The notes beneath the pieces were generated by a model that was given only the letters and a program-made list of their open reading frames with translations, made no database searches and was not told the DNA's origin. Positions 45,491-58,500 of a DNA stretch of 64,000 nt are shown here, one piece after another. Within the stretch, counting starts at the first letter, position 1. Each line of letters begins with the position of its first letter. Source of the stretch: Neolentinus lepideus HHB14362 ss-1 (Eukaryota; Basidiomycota; Agaricomycetes; Gloeophyllales; Gloeophyllaceae). The stretch lies in assembly GCA_001632425.1 (NCBI GenBank), contig KV425554.1:717804-781803 (forward strand), read 5' to 3'. The position numbers were made by a program, and so were the translations under genes.

Positions 45491-48400
45491 TTAGTCTTCG
45501 TCTATCTCATCCTCATTGTCACCGGACATATCCTCTTCGACACCACCCATCACCGCAATGTCCAGGCCAGGCTTTTCAACCACAAAAACACGACCACGGA
45601 ATCTATCCCCAAGAAATGAGACAGAGTGGGGGACTGTCGCAACAACTGAGACAATATCCTTCACGTTGATCACATCAAGACCAGCATCACCCTGAGGCAT
45701 GCAGGACCAGAGAGTATGCGAAGACTCCTCGAGGAGATCAGCATCTGGCTTGCTGTAAAGTGAGATCATTGCAAGGGTCTTGGTTTCACCGGTCTCACTG
45801 ATGTCTAAGCGGAAATAGTAGCGCACTTCAGCAAATGCAGGCATACTTCCACGCTGCTTCAGCTAGAAGAGTAAAAGATCAGCCTTAGTTGTTACTTTCT
45901 CATGAACAATACCTTGACATTACAAGCACTTCTCATGCTTTTCATGCCCGTTCCAACCTCCTTGTACACAGATCGAGCAACCTGCCCATTTGGTAGGTGA
46001 AGACGTGCCCATTTGCGGACCTTCTGGGTGGCTGTGATATTGGAGATGCCGTGATTTTCCAGGAAATATCGCCGCAGGGCCTCTAGCTCTGCAGGGTGTA
46101 CATGACGATCAGTGCGGTCTCGCTTCCGTAGTAAGACATAGTTGTCTCCAAGGGGTACAGCATATTTCGGAATGTGACCTTCTTTCTCAGCATCCTTGTC
46201 GAGCATAGGGAGCATTGCCTTCAGCGCGTTCACCTCTGCTCGCCGACAACCTCGCTCAGACAGATTGGCATAAGGCTTTGAATCTGATCTGATTTCTCCG
46301 GTAAGACTGCCTATGGCTCGCTCCATCGGCCACTGAGAACTACAAGCACCAGGACCCACTCGTAGAACCTCTGGACAGGGATGAGACAGCTGATGGATAC
46401 TTTGCCATACAAAGTGCAAGCGGTCAGCTTGTCTCTGGTAGTAGATTGCCTCAAATTCTGCGATGAATTCGATGAGTTTGCAATGCGCATTCTGAAGCTC
46501 GTGCTGGGTGATACTGTGCTGGTAGATGACGCGAATGCCAAAGACTAATTTGCAGTAAGACCGCCAAACATTGTCCAGAAGCACACCATAAAATAGTCCA
46601 GGGCCTAGTCCAAAGAGATACAAAAGCCATTCCCATGCTTTATAGCCGCTGTTAATCTTCTCGGCCGGGTTGCGCAGAGGTCTATCGAAGGAGCCAGGCA
46701 GAAAAGGTTGACAGTTTGCGACATCTCGGCCATGTCTTTCCCAGACCTCGCCCTGGAGGACTGCCCAGTACCATGTAGCTTTTGAATCGGACCCTATGCA
46801 GCGTATAGTGCCCCGCCATAAAGACATCAGCAAATCTGCCAGGTTCAAAATCAAATGCATGATGTCGCCTGGGAACATCCCTGGAATCCCGAGCACACGG
46901 TCAGTTGGAAACCCGTCAAATATGCTGGGGCCGCAGATTCCCGTTTCTCGGCGGTTCCTCTCATATGCAGCCTGGCTTGACGAAAAACAGACAAGCCTCA
47001 GATTCTCCCGGTACTTTTTGACATCAGCGGATCTAACAGCATTCGCAGGAACATCATCATGATCACAGCCGGCCATTATGTAGTTCTCGGGTTTGAGCAG
47101 GGCAGGGTAGTAGATTGGTTTGCCATGTTGATGCCAACCGACAAGACCACACAACAGTCGGCAGCCAAGTTTCGCAGTGTGACCGGCAAGTCCGTTCAGG
47201 TAGACCATTCCAGGGCTGTCTGCCGTTGCGAGAGCAATGTAAAGACCTGAGACATATTTTGTGTCTCAGAGAGCATCCCATACCGGGAGACCACGGCCAT
47301 CAAGCTTGTTCAGCGCGCACACATGATGCAAGCCAGGGAAGAGGAACGACTCTACAATTTTGGGCTTGGATGGGCCAGGTATGAATGCACCAGGGATAAC
47401 ATGCCTCTTCTTATATCGGCACTTGGGCGAAAGATTCAGTACAACCCAGATATAGATCCAACAATCAGATATCTTGCTCCGATACAATTGCGCGCCGTCC
47501 AAGGACATCATAAGAATGGTGTCTTCAGATTTGATCTTGCCATCCTGAATAGCTTGGAGAAAATCGGTCCCGCACCACACATCATCCATCTCGGAAATGC
47601 TCCCCATCTCCCTGTACTCCCGGAGAATCTCTTGAGAGCGCCGCCAGAAATACTGCATGTCTTGAGCAGTCTCCGGGTGTCGACGTAGTGCTTGTAAGTG
47701 GGGACCGATGGGGATCGTATAGAATTCCTGTCGAGGGCGTCCAGTGTCTGGGTCATAGCGGCTTGTTGTGCAGACTGGACATTCGTCCAAGCTCTCGAAC
47801 GGTCCGGTATAAGCCATACAGCTGCTGGGGCACATGTGCTTGATAATTGGATACACACCCACGAGCTTGCTGACAGTGCGCTTGATGTTCTCATATGATA
47901 AGAGTTTGTCTTCGGGGTGAGCTTGCTGTACTGCGTCCACTGTCTGCTTATATGTGTCCTGTGAGCAATCTAGCTGTGCGAGGAATAGGCGTAGGGACAG
48001 CAGCAAGTCGCGATCACGTTCCTCTCGCAGCTTCAGTGTCGATTCCGGGGGATTCAAAAGATCTTCTACCGCAGCATCAGTCAAGTCGCCGTTGTCCAAT
48101 GATGCCTCTCGCAATGCTTGAATGAACTGTTCGGTGATCCATATGTCCTCTATTCTTGATCCAGTCACAGGATTGACCTGCAGCTGCTCTTCGTCAGGTG
48201 AGTCGGGCTCGTCGTGGGCAGGAGGAGGTGACATGTTATTATTGTTATCAAACTCGGGAGCTACATGATCGTATCTTTCGTCCTGCATCCGACTATCTTC
48301 AGATGAATCAGGTGCATTCTGTCCATCGCACATAACAGTGAGATGATAATTAAGATAAATTATGGAGCAGGGGAGCGTACCTCTGGCGTATGGGCTTCTC

Positions 48401-48683
48401 GCCCACCGCTAGTCCCCTCCTGTCCACTCTGACAGTCATCCTGCCCTCTGTCTTGCCTACGTAACTGCGCACTGTGAGCTGTAGAGTCTTGTCGTTCAGC
48501 TGAGTGAGACTGCGAGCTGCGGGTGGAAGCACCAGCGTTGTTGCGATAATGGATGTGCTCGTAGTATGTCGACCATCCCACCAACTTAAGATGCTTGCAG
48601 AATCTTTCGCAGTCACAGTAGTACTGCCGCTTCTTCCCTTTCGATGTAGTAGGCTCGTGCATATTTTCCTCGGTGTCTGGCAT
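45491..48683 (-). pseudogene. Tnp2-family transposase, one in-frame stop codon
   Basis: Cut-and-paste transposase of the Transposase_21/Tnp2 type common in basidiomycetes. ATG 48683 (MPDTEENMHEPTTSKGKK) leads to a Cys/His zinc-finger-like start (QYYCDCERFCKHLKLVGWS). After an intron comes an acidic stretch and the core: YPIIKHMCPSSCMAYTGPFE, DECPVCTTSRYD, EFYTIPIGPHLQALRRHPET, TILMMSLDGAQLYRSKISDC, WIYIWVVLNLSP, HVIPGAFIPGPSKPKIVESF. At 47266-47268 the frame meets TGA, between LPVWDAL and DTKYVSGLYIALATADSPG, then continues to GLAGHTAKLGCRLLCGLVGW, GIPGMFPGDIMHLILNLADL, SSQWPMERAIGSLTGEIRSD and a C-terminal exon (45844-45491). Catalytic Asp candidates SLDGAQLY and PGDIMHL are intact. The TGA fits a CGA (Arg) codon changed by C-to-T at a CpG. 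Splicing it out is not possible with nearby GT/AG pairs without losing frame. Confidence 0.85.
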
Positions 48684-48953
48684 GTCCAGATAATACAATA
48701 CACAAGGTAAACAGATGGAAGTGTCCCGCGCAAGTACGCGTACGCAAGTACGAAACCAAAGTAATGAGATTACAGTAACTCAGATCGATCGGTGCCTTTG
48801 ACGTGAAACTCAGTTCAAAATGATGCTAAATCCTACTAAAATCAAGCTCGTGAAAAGCTAGACTCGACGAGACACAATTTCCGTCGTTCCGGACCAATCA
48901 CTCTCACCAACACTCACTCTCACCCGCTCTGACTCGTGCAGGTTTTCACTGGG

Positions 48954-48960
48954 GTGTAAG
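48954..48960. repeat. Right target site duplication of the transposon
   Basis: GTGTAAG directly after the right terminal repeat (TTTTCACTGGG), identical to the left copy. Confidence 0.85.
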
Positions 48961-49580
48961 GCTGGCATGGCTCTTTTGACAAAAAGACAGCATCAACCAA
49001 AGCAGCAACACTTGTCAGGTGCCAAACAAGTCAATTCCAGGTTTCTTACCAACCGGGTACTGCTCCATCAGCCAAGGCCTAACACAGAACCCGCTGTGGA
49101 AAATTCTGCTCACACCAGTGTATTGGTGCAAACATCATGATGAACCATAAAATATTACTAAATTAAATCTTATATGCTCTGTATGTATATACCGCCCCAT
49201 ATCATAGAAGTAGCGCTGTAGTCACATTAGAAGTCCGACCGGTATAAGCCGAGATAAATTGCCCGATATGGGAACTCCGACTCAACTCCGACTCAAATTC
49301 AAATATTAGAAGGGTCAAAATCTCAAAATCATGAATTCGGAAAATGTAACCTGATAGGTCGAAAGCCACTACAAAAAGGAGTCGATTCGTATAGTTTTTG
49401 TTCCGACACGAATTTCTTCCGAAGTCCTGATATGGTTGCAGTCCCGCCTATTGCCGAGTGGTTGGTTTTGAGCGGAAGGCACTGTACTGCTGGAAATGCC
49501 GGTCCGATGAAGATTCTCGCGAGCCCGGACCGCCGCCTCCTTTACTACCCCGCGCGGGGAAGTTATACTCTGCAGCAGTA
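48961..49580. other. Intergenic, right flank of transposon
   Basis: No gene supported. A hairpin with 7-base arms CGGTCCG/CGGACCG lies at about 49501-49534, after a sequence (TTGCCGAGTGG) that resembles a class II tRNA A-box. No B-box follows, so no RNA gene is called. Confidence 0.4.
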
Positions 49581-50915
49581 ATGGCTTACAAAAATCAAAG
49601 TGATCTCTACAAGTTCCACAGACCCAGGATTAATTTAAGGGAGACTCCCTACCCTTTGAAAGAGGAATCTAAAACGCAAGTTTTCCAGTGGAAACACTCG
49701 GGCAGCAAACTGAAATACATCTCCCATGTAGATGTCTTAGAAGACTAGCTTCGTATCGAGGTAAACAGCCGAAACTCAAGTTCCCTAGATCACGATGTGC
49801 GGGAGTACTTGTGGCACTGTTTGTTGGTCGGATGGGTGACCTGTACGTTCTGCTGAGCCGGTAGGTCCGTTCGTAAGTGTGCCTTTCGTTCGAGCGAAAC
49901 AGTATTGACATGGGACCCAAACTCGTTTAGAAGGTCTGCAACTCTGAGATCATACGCAGGCGATACGTCTTTACCGGGGGGCAAGGTCGAGCCTCAAGAC
50001 CGAAGCATCGAAGAGACAGCGGTCAGTCTGGTCCCTTGGTAAATACATGTCTGAGCTAATTTTACGCGTAGCGGCGGGAAGCCTTTGAAGAGGTATATTC
50101 TACATATGCCACCCAATACACCAGTCGATATTGATATTGATCGAAACCGTAGATAGGTCTTCCCATAGACCGACAAAAAGCACCCCTTCTCTGCATTCTC
50201 CAGCCATTTATGGCACGCGACCAACTGATCGTGACTCCGTACGTTATTAATCATTACATACTTCCACAGCTGCAACTAACGTAACTCCCTTCAGCGTCGT
50301 TGTCCTCATCCTTGACAATGACGTCCGCGTAAGCCTCTCATTCCTCCTCCGTTCCTCTCACCCTGATCCCCTCAAACAACAGCCAATCCTCAATACTGCA
50401 GAAGTAACCTCCATCTTCTCCCATCCGCTCGCCGCTTTCCTCTCGTCCGAGTCGCCGTTCCCCACGGAACCGGAGGCGATAGAGCTGCCGTACCACTCCT
50501 TCGACGACGTCACGTGGAAGTGGGGCAAAGCGAAGGAGCAGAAGATTAGGATGCACCGGTTCCTCACCGGGAGAGAGGCTGGTGGAGTGAAGCCCGTGTT
50601 CGGCTTGACTGCGTGTGTCATCCTAGTATTATTCCGCCAGATCAGATGTGCTAATGTAGAGTCGATATGTGCAGAGCAATCTTGATTGAAGCAGCGACGA
50701 TCGGCTACGCTCGCGATCCTGAGTTCGACCTCTACGCTGATAACCAGCCTACTCAGCTTGAGCGCATCGTATCCGCAATGAAATTCGCCGAGCACTTCAA
50801 GGAGGCGATGAGAGAAGAGGGCTTAGACCCGGACAATGTCCCTGATCCGTCGAAATTCGCTGACTACGGAAGACGAAGACCTGCGGGGAGACGGAGGGCC
50901 CGGAGCCGTCTGTAG
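49581..50915 (+). CDS. Nudix hydrolase, CoA diphosphatase type (Pcd1/NUDT7-like)
   Basis: Cleaves CoA or acyl-CoA to phosphopantetheine and 3',5'-ADP, probably in peroxisomes. Many small exons hide it. From ATG 49581 (MAYKNQSDLYKFHRPRINL) splicing gives SRCAGVLVALFVGRMGDLYV/LLSR (about 49790-49862), then RSATLRSYAGDTSLPGGKVE/PQDRSIEETA (about 49932-50020). Next is RREAFEEIGLP across a further intron. Together these form the Nudix box, with the PGGK...D variant normal for CoA-type members. Then QKAPLLCILQPFMARDQLIV/TP joins VVVLILDNDVR and PILNTAEVTSIFSHPLAAFL, EAIELPYHSFDDVTWKWGKA, FLTGREAGGVKPVFGLTA and AILIEAATIGYARDPEFDLY. The C-terminus ADYGRRRPAGRRRARSRL ends at 50915. The final SRL resembles a peroxisomal PTS1 signal. 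The first exon boundary is uncertain. Confidence 0.82.
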
Positions 50916-51156
50916 TGTTTCTCAGCTTTCGCTGTCACCTCCATTGTCAGTATATTTTACACCATTTCTTCCATGTGTACAACACTACGGATCTACAGCA
51001 ACAGTAAATGTATGAGAATGATGTCAGATACTATGAGTGACTTGAGAATGATGTCCCAACAGAGAAAGACGCACGACAACCTTTTGTACAACAGAATCGA
51101 GGATACGGCACTTCATGGCCGGAGAATTGATACAGCTGTACTTCTCTCTACACCAA

Positions 51157-52160
51157 TTAATGTCTGGAACCGTTGACACTCGCCCAGCTACCATCCAGGG
51201 ACACTGCGTCCTCCTCGTCTTCGTCCTCGTGCATGCTTGGCGCTGCAGACGAAACACTCAGAACATCGTCTGCGTCCGATGGCAGCGAGAACGGCGACGT
51301 CATGTCGGACCGTGTGCGCGCAATTGCAGCGAGATCGGAGAACGGCGACTCTGGCCTAGGCGAGGCGATATGAGGCAGAGGCGTTGACGGGCGCGAGCTC
51401 GACGGCGAGCCAGAATATGCGGATTGGAAAACGGAGATGACGGATTGCTCGAGCGCGGTGCGGTTCTCGGGCGTAGGGGACCGTGATGAGGCGGGCGTGG
51501 GAAGGCGAGGATATACGATTGTGGGCACGATGGCAGTGGGCGGGGTAGCTGCCCGAACTTCGGGCAACTCAGCTAGGTCGCTGATGCTTATCGTCCCCGA
51601 TGGCGTGCGGCCGATGGAGGATGAGGCGGAGGAGGAATCGAAGAGGACATGCGTCGGGGACATCGGGACGAACGGTATCGAGACATTTGACTGCACGCAG
51701 AGCTCAGCTGCGCAACAATACCATAGAAAGGCTCGGACGCACCTCATCCAAAGCGCTGTGTGTGCGTCGTTGTCTGAGCTGAGACTGTGACCGATCAACA
51801 TCGTTCCGCCATTCGTCGACCTCTCTTCCGACGAGTCTCTCTAGCTCTATGGAGGTGTTGATATCGTGCCCTCTCGGCCCGGCTTCATCCTCTGAACCGT
51901 CGTCTGAGGTCGTGTGAGGCTGCGCAGGGACCGGACCTTGACGTTGTTGCCGCCGTGCTCTACGGCGAGCGATGTAGTTCTCCGCCCAGGCCTCGACCCT
52001 CGGCGCAATATGAGGTTCGTAGATGAACTGTATCAGTCCTTTGTAAGTCCGAGTTCCGCTGTGTGCAAGATTGACCCGAGTGATCTACCTCCTTGAAAGC
52101 GTAGACTACTGCCACAGTGCTCACGACAGCGACGACGGCATACACGGCTGGCCCCGGCAT
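51157..52160 (-). CDS. Single-pass membrane protein, function unknown
   Basis: ATG 52160 gives MPGPAVYAVVAVVSTVAVVY/AFKE, one N-terminal membrane helix. A GTAGAT...TACAG intron joins it to FIYEPHIAPRVEAWAENYIA and a basic coil (RRRARRQQRQGP). After an acidic part (SDDGSEDEAGPRG) comes a helix (TSIELERLVGREVDEWRNDV) and, after another intron, a long Ser/Pro-rich tail (LPTPASSRSPTPENR, SPSSSRPSTPLPHIASPRP) ending with a very acidic stretch (MHEDEDEEDAVSLDG) at 51157. The tail is probably cytosolic and phosphorylated. I do not recognise a family. It is tail-to-tail with the Nudix gene, separated by about 240 bases. Confidence 0.6.
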
Positions 52161-52541
52161 CGTATCGGACGGTGTCAAGCAGGGTGATGGAGCTGAGAGA
52201 GCTTCGATGCTGCACTTTTAATAACAGCAGTGCTGCCCCGGGTCCGCGGCTAAGGGGTAGATGATCTGCCGGGCGGCACGCGTCTTATGCATTTCCCTTG
52301 ATGTAAGCGCCCATCGACATATTGAATACAGAGGGCGGTCCCCAGTGCACATTATAGAATCTACCCTATATGTCCAAACTACGAACTAATACAAGTGTTC
52401 TTGATACCTGCAAATTTGAATGATGCCAATAGAGTCCGGAATGCAAATGAGCGAGAAAATAGATGTACTGGCGACAGTGTCCTTGTCCGCAGACCGTCCG
52501 ATTATAGAGTAAGTGAGTCCTTGATTGGGGAAAAACAAAGT
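52161..52541. other. Intergenic, 380 bases
   Basis: Upstream flank of the membrane orphan and 3' flank of the chitin synthase. Nothing seen. Confidence 0.4.
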
Positions 52542-55500
52542 CTATGACTCGGAGAGGATCTTGTCAATAGACTCGTTTAAGAATTCCTTGCGTGAGGTCA
52601 AGTCTGCCTTGGGGAATCGCGCCTGGATGGCCTCGCGAGCGGTTCTGTAGGCGCCCATTAGTCACTGACCTGAGAAAATGTAACTCAGACTCACTTCTTC
52701 GTAACTGTCATTAGATCTTGCGTGCTGAGATAGAGTCGAAGGGCACTGAACAGGTCCTCATCTGTCGGGTTGGGGTCTTGACTAGGCGGGGCCTGCGCGA
52801 ACGGGTTGACCGACGTTGCCAAGGAGAATGTTGACATCGGCCGCTGCTGCATTCCGAGCGCCGGTATTGACGGTGGCGGCGCGAATCCAGATTGCGAACC
52901 CTCACCACCGAACATGTTGTAGTTCGTCATCATCGTGTTCCTTGGCCCTCCTGTCATCGACATCCCGTAACCACTGCCGGTGTGTTGGTAGCCCAAAGGC
53001 GGCATCATTGGTGCACCGATTTCAGAACCGTGTACCGAACCAGGTCCACCGCCGAAGGGAATGAAGGGCAACTGTGGAGCAGGCGCACCGTACACAGATG
53101 GAATCTGCCCACCATATTGAGACATCTGACTCTGTGACGGCTGATTTCTGAGACGGCTATTTGAAGAATTGAGCAAGTTCGTATCCCGATAGAAGTCGCC
53201 TGCCTGAGAGGACTGGTTGTAGGGCGCTGGGGAGCCATCACGAGACACTGGCGCACGAGAGTGCGAGCGAGGCTTGCCGCTGTATCCAGTTTGTCCAGTT
53301 CTACCTGTCCGATGTGTCTCATCCGAATAACGGGAACCACTCTCCCAAGCCTCGGCTTCGTATTCTGGAAATAATTCAGTAAAGACATATCGACAGGGGG
53401 ACCAGGACGTACCACTGAACTTCTTGAGCGGAATCATGGATTCATCATACTTCTCGTCATCGTTCATGACCACCTTCTTATTATTACCTTCACCGATAAC
53501 AAGACGAGTGTTGCCCCAACTGAAGTCGTCCATGAACCAGAAGGAGTACAGTGGCAAGAAGAAGCTGTACACGGGATACCTATGGACGAGACCGGTCAGA
53601 CCTCAGGTTCTCACGTAAAATTGAGGGTCTACCCACGATAGGATGTACACAACCATCCATCCCAGAAGCATGAACTCCCGCTTCAGGATGAAGATAATCG
53701 CCTGGAATATATCTTCAGTGTAAGCTGCAAGAGAACATGCGAACAACCGACCTGCAAACCGTATACAGCTGCAATCATGGCAATCGAGATGTATGGAATT
53801 GCCGCAGCCTTGGTCGCAACTGTGATGATTAGATACAGTAACTATGGAGTCCTGTTATTCAACTTAGCAGATCAAAATTACGGTAGTCACATACGTATGT
53901 GCAAGTTGCAGGTAAGATGAGAGTGCCCAAGAGATCCACAAAGACGAAGAACCGCATAGAGAAGCAACAGAAGCCAAAGAGCTCAGGCAGGAACGCCAAC
54001 TCGCAAAGGTTATGAACAGTGGAGTTAATCCACCGACGACGTTGCGAGAACAAGACACGCCACGATTCGGGAGCCATAGTATGAGCAAGAGCATCAGGAA
54101 TGAACTTGGTCTTGAATGTCGGGAAATGTTTCATCATAAGTGTCGTCAGGAAACGATCTTCGCCGAGTGACAGAAGATTCTTCTTGTGCAATGTATCGAC
54201 ATTGGGATCGGAGTATTCCTCGATGATACGGTTGGAGATGATGATGGGGCGACCCTTATCAGCTGTACGGATACGGTAGACCGAGAAACAGCCTGGAAGA
54301 CAGGTGACTGAACCGAATAAGCTCTCGAAAGCCTTCGACAGATGATGAGAGATATAGTATTCATAAACCTGTAATCGAATACCTCTCAGCGTCAAGTGGC
54401 AGTCAAAGAGAGAGAACTCGTACCTGGATCATCGTCCACCATGAACCTTCTTCATTCTCGAGCCTGGTTTCTCCGCAGATGCCGATGACACTGGAATCAT
54501 CAGCACATGCGGCAACTAGTCGATTCAAGGAGTCCGGTGTGACAGTCTGTCAAGATGAGATAAGAGCGTTGTTCTACTTCTACGTGCCAAAGAAACTAAC
54601 CGTATCGGCATCGACAGTGAAAATATATTCATAGAAGGCGGGGTCAATACCAATTACGTTGCGCATCTGATGATAGATTTCCAGTTCCAAGGGCGACATG
54701 GGTGAATCAAAGTGCACACGGTTCAAGTAATGCATAAGCAGGATTTGACTGTCTCGCTTGCCGCGGTTTCCTGGTTTCGAACGCTCGGTGGGCTTTCCTA
54801 CCTTGACGACGACCATATATCTAAAGAAAGCTCAACGGTCTACCATCTCGAGAGGAAGAAAGCTACAACTCACGGAACAACGTGACCTTCGAATTCATAA
54901 AGTCCGGAGTAAACCTTGCCGTAGTTCAATGCGCGTGAGCCTTCGCCGACGGACTTGAACAGAAGAGGTTCGGGATCTAATTTCGGATCCACACCCAAGA
55001 TGTCGAGCGCGATACGAGGGGTCGTCCGGTCATTACCGCTACCAATGATATTTCCGTCACAGATAATGAAAATAAGCTTTCGCTTGTCATCATAGTTCAG
55101 GGCGGCTAGTGAGTCTATGGTTCGCCGCAGCGACTCTTCACCTTCAGTATAACAGGGCACCTGACATATAACAAACTTGTCGAGCATCTCCGGATTACGC
55201 TTTGGCGTCAGTTGCAAGGCTGCCAAGACTGTCGTGCGGGGGTCAGTCAACAGAAATTTGAGTACGAGTGCTAATTGTCGCTTACATTTCATAACCATGG
55301 ATGCCATCAAAACCGCGGAAAAGACGAGTAAGAGGTAGTTCTGAACTTGGCATCTGGCCGACTTCCGGAAGTCCATGTTCCCAACGTAGAAGGCATTCTT
55401 CAGACAAACTTCGTTCGCACTCCGTGTGCCCGCGTCCATGCCGGCGTATACTTTGTTCAAGGCAGTCGTGACATCTTGACCAGGCTGTTGCTTGAATACG

Positions 55501-58500
55501 TCCACCAAATTGGAGTCCAGGAAGTTGTACGCGCTGTCGGTGCCCGACATGAGGCCCTGCGTGTAGATATAGTCGGTAAGATCGTAGACTTGATTCTCGT
55601 ATATCACCCAATTCCTGCAATCAATGACAATGATCAGACCAACATGAGGAGCAAAAAGAGAAGCCGCCTCACCGAACGTCAGTGTTGGTGTTGCTGTCCG
55701 ATGACGCAGCATCTGCAATAGCGCGCTTGTCATACACCAAAGGGCCCTTCACGTAATTCCGTATCTTGGGCAGGAATGTATTCGTGTACCAGTCGCTGTT
55801 GTGTAAAGCGCTGCCCGTGTTCGGAGCGAGAGCACCAGAAGTATGTACAGCCGTTGGAATTGTCGGAGTGAAGTTCTGGTATTGGAGGGCAACAGAACTG
55901 TCGCTGACGAGGCCTTCGCACGCGAGGACAAGGGGAGGAGGGAAATAGTCGGTCATGTCAGTGCCGGCCAGAGTCTCGAGGGTGTCTGCGCCATTACTGG
56001 CTTCTCCCTGAATGTCGCTGTGATCGCCGTGGACGAAATTGGAGAAATCGTACACCTGACCCTGGATCGCAACCCACCAGTCGTTGTTTCCGGTGTGTTG
56101 TGCGACTTCGTTGAGTGACCAAGCCTTATCGTAGTTAGGACAGAGAAGACGACCGAATTCGATGATATAGAAGACGACGGTAGCGTTGAGAAGGATGATG
56201 AGGACAAAGATGGCCACCTTCTCCCGCCATGCTAACTGCACATCAGGTCGCTTCATACGTCCGATCTTCTTCAAAAAGAACGACGGCAGCCACCAGGTTA
56301 TGCTCCAGACGACCCATAGCCACATACGCCGCGAACGACTCGTCGGCACCTCTTCGACGGCATTCGGAGCCTCCTTGACGACCATCCCTCCATTCTCCTT
56401 TGACTGCTCGTATGGTGATCCATCGCCGGGAGGACTGTCTTTCTTATCGTAGTCCGACTCCCAAGCGCTGTTGTCCGCATCACTGTATGCAGGGGCGTTC
56501 GGAGTACGCAGACCACCAGAGGCATAGTAGCCCTGGTTGTTGGCTTCCTGGTACTGTACTCCATCGGCCCCTGTCCGCGCCACAAGGAGGTTGTCCACAC
56601 TGTCATCGTATCCACCCTGGCCCATAAGGCCTGTCGAATGGTGCGTGACCTCAGTAACATCATCAGGGTACGCGGGCTCGTCCATCCCACCCTCATCGGA
56701 CATTTTGCGCTGATCCTTCTCGACCGCTCGTAAAGGATCCTCGACCATCTTCCAAGCCTCGTAGGTCAGCCATATTCCTCGGTGTCCAACAGTGTAGTCG
56801 ATGCCCTCTCGCCAGCCGTTCGATGCAGCACACTGCCGTATCCGATCAGACTCCTCGCCCCGCATGGTCGGAACATATCGGTCACAGAACGCAGACTTGT
56901 CGTAGTCGACCATAAACTCAGTCTTCCGGCGAGAGATGATGTCGGGCAGGAGTAGCGCTCGTATTTGTGCCTTCACTCGACGCTTGTCGAACGAGTTAGC
57001 AGACATAGAGTCGTTGGGTCGGATGCATGAGACTGTCCATAACCGCGTGCGATCAATATTGGACAGGATTTCGGAAAGATTGTAGTTGAGCTGAGTAGTG
57101 ACAGGATAGACTTTCCCAGGGTCGAGACGAGGGTGCTCCTCTCCCGACGTCCCATCCGGCGCAACGATCTTCGTAGGCTGACGAAGGGGCTGTGAAGACA
57201 CTTGAGCTTGGACAATGATGCCCTCGTCCCGTGGGTGTCGTTCGGCAGCCAAGCTAGGACCGGAAAATAGCTTCGACACGAACGATTCTGTCGAGCTGCG
57301 AAGGAGTGTGACGAACGCGGAATCTAACAAGTCTGCGTCCTTCTCGACAAAGCCAGTAACATCATAAGAGACACTTCCCGCGTAGTGGTTAATGCCGAAC
57401 AGGTTCCTATCCGCCTGACCACCCACGCCGGGACTCGACACGAACGATGCATGGACGCCGAACTTCGCTACCAAGTCCTGCAGCATATCATCGTCCTTCT
57501 TCTCGCTGCTCCTGCCCGACTTGTACGATGAACACGCCTTGTTCATCACGCCGATAATACCTCCTGGTTTGCGGTGCGCACGCTCGCTAAGACTGGTGCC
57601 ACGGAGCAGCTCGACGCAAGCACCGTTGTCCATAGTGGTGATGGGAGTCAAGGCGACACCATCGCCGGCGAGCTGGCTGTTGTACCCAACATCATCCTCG
57701 AAGGTGCTGCGCAAGACGTAGGAGTGCACGACTTCATCTGCGAAGTTAATGCAGAACTCATCGAACCCGTTGTTACCGTACGCAGAGATCAACGGCGCGT
57801 TAGCGAACGCCATCGAATTAGTACCAGTTGGGCCCTTAGACTGGTGACCTGGCTGGTCAAATAGCACAATCTGCGTAGGTAGAGCGGTATCCTGCGAACT
57901 AGGTGCTATCCGGTGGTTAGCAGTTTCGACAACATAGGAGAAGAGTATGGCGTAGAGATCGCGGACAAAAGAGTTCCTCTGAGCCGCGCTCTGCTCAGCG
58001 CTCAGAAGAACAGTGTAAAGCTCCTTTCGGACATAGCTAGTCTTGTTGGTTAGCGTCTGTCCGAGGTCATCTGCGGGCACACCGAGCAGATGAGCAGCTT
58101 GCTCCAGAATCTGCGTGTTCATGACATAGGCGGACACGTCGCGGGCGTCACCTTCACCAAATTGTAGGTTGCCTAGGAGGAGGATGGCGACGACGAGGTT
58201 GAAGATTGACGAAATGTGTTTGGGCTTAAAGCCCAAAGTCTTCATGGCAGCGCGAAGCTCGTCCATGGCGATGCTGTCGTCACTGAATGGTCCCGCAGGC
58301 AACCTGTAGCATCCAGACGACGCTAAGAGGACGTAATCTGACATATCTTCTAGGTTGTAGAAGTCTCGCTCTTCGCGTTTCGCCCCAGACAAAAGCTGGT
58401 AGAAGATGTGGTACGACCGCTCCTCATGCGAGAGATGATTCAGTCGAGACTTGTCCAAGCCCCAGGTCAAGACTTTTGCAGCACTGATACGCCCGCGGTC

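Larger units (their letters stand above)
42548..48953. mobile_element. Tnp2-type (CACTA/Plavaka-like) DNA transposon, full length 6.4 kb
   Basis: Both ends are visible. The first 29 bases (CCCAGTGAAAACCTGCACG then AGTCAGAGCG) are an exact reverse complement of the last 29, with weaker matching further in. A GTGTAAG direct repeat flanks the element at 42541-42547 and 48954-48960. Subterminal motifs GAGTCAGAGCG and their reverse complement recur near 42568, 42631 and 42684 and at the right end, as expected for transposase binding sites. Inside are two minus-strand genes: a Transposase_21/Tnp2-like transposase (45491-48683) and a second protein (43027-45389). A 7-base duplication is longer than the 2-3 bases of plant CACTA elements, so the exact superfamily is open. 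Confidence 0.9.

Noticed and set aside
47266..47268. TGA as a recoded (selenocysteine or readthrough) codon
   Set aside because: A decayed CGA codon in a transposon is simpler; no supporting structure seen.
49449..49540. Class II tRNA A-box-like TTGCCGAGTGG followed by a hairpin
   Set aside because: No GGTTCRA B-box or T-arm downstream, so a tRNA gene cannot be supported.
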